Shown in pieces: positions 8,893 through 10,951 of a stretch of 10,951 bases of DNA. The notes under the pieces are model-generated. The model worked only from the letters and a program-made list of their open reading frames with translations, was not told the DNA's origin and ran no database searches. The translations under genes and the position numbers were made by a program. The stretch's first letter is position 1; every line of letters starts with the position of its first letter. The stretch comes from Rickettsia typhi. Lineage in GTDB: Bacteria > Pseudomonadota > Gammaproteobacteria > Burkholderiales > Burkholderiaceae_C. The DNA is taken from the NCBI GenBank assembly GCA_943325485.2, contig CALPPP020000025.1:1-10951 (forward strand). The letters run 5' to 3'.

Positions 8893-9900
8893 CTAACTGA
8901 GCACCTCAGACAGACCCCAATCTGACAGGGCTTGCTGCATGTCGGGGGGCATGGCCCTGTGAAATTGCATGGACTCCCCCGTCATGGGATGGATGAAACC
9001 CAATTTGTAAGCATGCAAAGCTTGGCGCTGCAGTTTGGCGGCATGGCTTCCCCCATACAAGGTATCAGCCAACAAGGGGTGACCAATGGAAGCCATGTGC
9101 ACGCGGATTTGGTGGGTGCGGCCGGTATGCAAAGTGCAATGCACCAAACAGCCCAAATCTTGGCTTTCCAAGCAACGCAAACTGGTGTGCGCGGTTTTGC
9201 CAGACTGCTTGGCCAAGTCGACCACGGCCATGCGCAAACGTTGGCGCGAATCACGTCCTATGGGTGCGTCCACCTCACGCAAGAGCGCACCACGCCAAGG
9301 GCGGTGAGCAATAGCGAGGTACTCGCGGTGGACTTGCCGTGCGGCGATCATTTGCACCAAAGCGTCCATGGCGGGGCGTGTGCGGGCCGTGACCATCAAA
9401 CCGCTGGTGTCCTTGTCCAATCGGTGGACGATGCCGGCGCGTGGAATCAATTTAAGACCTGCATCCAAATACAGCAAACCATTGAGCAAGGTGCCGCTCC
9501 AGTTGCCAGGGGCGGGGTGAACCACCATGCCAACGGGTTTATGGATGACGCGTAAATGTTCGTCTTCAAAGACCACATCCAAAGGTAAGTCTTGTGGCAC
9601 AAAGGCCTGCGACATATCGGTGGGTTGCAATCGCACCTGACAAGCTTCAAACGCTTTGACCAGATGCGCCACCTTGGTCACCACCTGTTCGCCCAAGCGA
9701 ACGCAACCGTCTTCGATCATGTGCTTCAAATGGTTGCGTGAAAACTCGGGTAACAAGGACACCAAAGCGCGGTCCAAGCGTTGCCTGTGCAACTCGGTGG
9801 TGATGGTGAGTTCGCGTACTTCTACCTCTGGGGCGAGGTCATCGCTTTCGAGTTCAGCCAATATCGGGAGGGCTGGTGGTGCTTTGTGGGTAGGGCTCAT
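8893..9900 (-). CDS. rluD: 23S rRNA pseudouridine(1911/1915/1917) synthase RluD
   Basis: RluD makes the three pseudouridines in helix 69 of 23S rRNA, at the inter-subunit bridge. The 335-aa protein has a charged N-terminal extension (about 1-30), an S4 domain (about 38-92), then the RluA-family catalytic domain with HKPVGMVVHP (120-129) and the catalytic aspartate at residue 162 in HRLDKDTSGL. The later blocks REYLAI, HTGRTHQIRVHM and HPLLADTLYGG follow. The ATG at 9900 has no strong ribosome binding site. The gene diverges from bamD, the pairing known around rluD in many proteobacteria, and this favours RluD over RluA or RluC. Downstream, scpB follows after 34 bp, not pgeF/yfiH as in E. coli. 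Confidence 0.94.
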   Translation of the reverse strand: MSPTHKAPPALPILAELESDDLAPEVEVRELTITTELHRQRLDRALVSLLPEFSRNHLKHMIEDGCVRLGEQVVTKVAHLVKAFEACQVRLQPTDMSQAFVPQDLPLDVVFEDEHLRVIHKPVGMVVHPAPGNWSGTLLNGLLYLDAGLKLIPRAGIVHRLDKDTSGLMVTARTRPAMDALVQMIAARQVHREYLAIAHRPWRGALLREVDAPIGRDSRQRLRMAVVDLAKQSGKTAHTSLRCLESQDLGCLVHCTLHTGRTHQIRVHMASIGHPLLADTLYGGSHAAKLQRQALHAYKLGFIHPMTGESMQFHRAMPPDMQQALSDWGLSEVLS

Positions 9901-9910
9901 CGTTGATAAT
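9884..9910 (+). promoter_or_regulatory. Candidate bamD promoter overlapping the rluD start codon
   Basis: GATAAT at 9905-9910 matches the sigma-70 -10 consensus at 5 of 6 bases. A start about 7 bases downstream would give a leader of roughly 23 bases before the GTG of bamD at 9940. The -35 is poor: TTG at 9884-9886 in TTGTGG, with only 15 bp spacing. The element covers the rluD start codon at 9898-9900, so the two genes would compete for this DNA. This is motif reading only. Confidence 0.25.
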
Positions 9911-9928
9911 GCATGCCATTCAAAGCCT

Positions 9929-9933
9929 AAAGG
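9929..9933 (+). promoter_or_regulatory. Ribosome binding site supporting the GTG start of bamD
   Basis: AAAGG at 9929-9933 is followed, after 6 bases, by GTG at 9940. The same site directly abuts the alternative TTG at 9934, which is too close for normal initiation, so it favours the GTG. Confidence 0.5.
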
Positions 9934-9939
9934 TTGACT

Positions 9940-10746
9940 GTGTTGAGATTCATTTCATTATCGGTGGTGTTGGCAACGCTTGTACTCTTTGGTTGCGCGA
10001 CCGAAGAAAAAGACAAGACCCTCAAGATGAAACCCGAAGAAATCTACGAGGAAGCCCGAGACAGCATGAACGGCGCTTTGTACGACAAGGCCATTGCCCT
10101 TTACGACAAACTCGAAGGAAGAGCCGCTGGAACCGTTTTGGCCCAACAAGCCCAACTCGACAAGGCCTACGCCCTCTACAAAAACGGGGATCGCGCCACT
10201 GCCATCGTCACCTTGGACCGCTTTATCAAGCTCAACCCTGCAAGCCCAGCCCTTGACTACGCGCTGTACCTCAAAGGCACTGTCAATTTCAATGACGATT
10301 TAGGACTGCTGTCCAAATGGTTCAAGCAGGACTTGGCCGAGCGAGACCAAATGGCTGCACGTGAGTCTTTTGAAGCCTACAAAGAGTTGGTGACCCGCTT
10401 TCCCAATTCAAACTACACACCAGACGCCACTTTGCGGATGCGGCATATCGTCAATTTGCTTGCGAAATCCGAGATCAAAGTCGCTCGCCACTATTACAAA
10501 AAGGGCGCTTATGTGGCGGCCATCAACCGCGCACAAACCACCCTCAACGACTATCAAAACATTGCAGCGGTGGAAGATGCCCTCATCATTTTGATCGATT
10601 CTTACGAGGCTTTGGGCTTGACCAAGCTCAAGGAAGACACGATTCGGGTGCTTGAAAGCTCTTATCCCCAAAGCCAGTATTTCACCGATAAAGCCCCACC
10701 ACCACCGCCAGCAAGCCCTAGCAAGCGTTGGTATCAGTTTTGGTGA
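9940..10746 (+). CDS. bamD: Outer membrane protein assembly factor BamD (lipoprotein, ComL)
   Basis: BamD is the essential lipoprotein of the BAM complex, a TPR protein on the periplasmic face of the outer membrane that binds BamA and beta-barrel substrates. From GTG 9940 the protein is 268 aa; starting at TTG 9934 would add two residues. The N-terminus is a signal peptide with lipobox VLFGC, the lipidated cysteine being residue 19. TPR-type helices then run along most of the protein; family-typical parts are the EEIYEEA region near the start, SPALDYALYLKG, and the RYPxS-like RFPNSNY turn, followed by ARHYYKKGAY. The C-terminus is a short proline run (five Pro) and a WYQFW end. It is slightly longer than E. 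coli BamD (about 245 aa). It is the only plus-strand gene; its start lies 39 bp from that of rluD, and its end overlaps the convergent helicase gene by 29 bp. Confidence 0.96.
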   Translation: MLRFISLSVVLATLVLFGCATEEKDKTLKMKPEEIYEEARDSMNGALYDKAIALYDKLEGRAAGTVLAQQAQLDKAYALYKNGDRATAIVTLDRFIKLNPASPALDYALYLKGTVNFNDDLGLLSKWFKQDLAERDQMAARESFEAYKELVTRFPNSNYTPDATLRMRHIVNLLAKSEIKVARHYYKKGAYVAAINRAQTTLNDYQNIAAVEDALIILIDSYEALGLTKLKEDTIRVLESSYPQSQYFTDKAPPPPPASPSKRWYQFW

Positions 10747-10951
10747 GACCCGCCAAAGCTTGCAAAAGTTCTGGCAAGGTCTGAACCCTTTGCATTGGTG
10801 GCAAATTGGCCAGTAAACGTCTGCCATAACCGGTGCTGACCAAGCGGTTGTCGCAAACCACCAAAGCGCCTCGATCGCTTTCACGCCGAATCAAGCGCCC
10901 TGCTCCTTGTTTCAGTGACACAGCGGCTTCTGGCAAAAAATAGTCATTGAA
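10718..10951 (-). CDS. dinG: ATP-dependent DNA helicase, DinG/YoaA family, C-terminal fragment
   Basis: Only the last 77 codons and the TAG stop (10720-10718) are inside the window; the frame is open to the right edge. The visible part contains helicase motif VI, SLKQGAGRLIRR, followed by a DRGALVVCDNRLV segment and a YGRRLL...LPPM block, all typical of the C-terminal end of XPD-like superfamily 2 helicases of the DinG/YoaA group. These enzymes are 5'-3' helicases, usually with an Fe-S cluster, that act on damaged DNA, R-loops or stalled forks. The Fe-S and Walker motifs are outside the window and cannot be checked. The sequence looks somewhat nearer YoaA than DinG, so the symbol is a family-level label. 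The gene converges on bamD and overlaps its last 29 bases. Confidence 0.85.
   Translation of the reverse strand, partial: FNDYFLPEAAVSLKQGAGRLIRRESDRGALVVCDNRLVSTGYGRRLLANLPPMQRVQTLPELLQALAGLTKTDTNAC

Noticed and set aside
10696..10712. CCACCACCACCGCCA repeat near the end of bamD
   Set aside because: It encodes a short proline run in the BamD C-terminus and is too short to be treated as a repeat element.

Overview
The window is a gene-dense chromosomal segment of housekeeping genes from a betaproteobacterium. It most resembles the Burkholderiales, probably a Comamonadaceae relative of moderate GC. I infer this from the protein sequences and from the gene order ndk-rlmN-ispG-hisS-yfgM-bamB-der, a proteobacterial cluster also known from E. 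coli. I see no phage, IS element, CRISPR array, tRNA or rRNA, and no gap between genes exceeds about 51 bp.

Layout from left to right. Positions 1-9900 hold ten genes, all on the minus strand, so transcription runs right to left. In transcription order they are rluD (23S pseudouridine synthase), scpB (chromosome segregation), rluB (23S pseudouridine synthase), ndk (nucleoside diphosphate kinase), rlmN (23S/tRNA m2A radical-SAM methyltransferase), ispG (isoprenoid MEP pathway), hisS (histidyl-tRNA synthetase), yfgM (Sec-associated TPR membrane protein), bamB (outer-membrane protein assembly lipoprotein) and der (ribosome-assembly GTPase, running off the left edge). Most junctions are 4-bp overlaps or gaps of 16-34 bp; the widest is 51 bp, before ndk. 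This suggests one or a few long co-transcribed units. On the right, bamD (outer-membrane protein assembly lipoprotein) is the only plus-strand gene. It diverges from rluD with 39 bp between start codons. Its 3' end overlaps that of a convergent DinG/YoaA-type helicase gene, which runs off the right edge.

The genes fall into three groups. Large-subunit ribosome maturation and translation: RluD, RluB, RlmN, Der and HisS. Envelope biogenesis: YfgM near the Sec translocon, with BamB and BamD in the BAM complex. General metabolism and chromosome upkeep: Ndk, IspG, ScpB and the helicase.

No undescribed system is evident. The most notable observation is an absence. rodZ, and the pilF/pilW-type TPR gene often beside it, normally lie between rlmN and ispG, but here those two genes are only 17 bp apart. 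Secondary points are the direct rluD-scpB junction, the compact divergent rluD/bamD start region, the tail-to-tail bamD/helicase overlap, and non-ATG starts for der, rluB and bamD.
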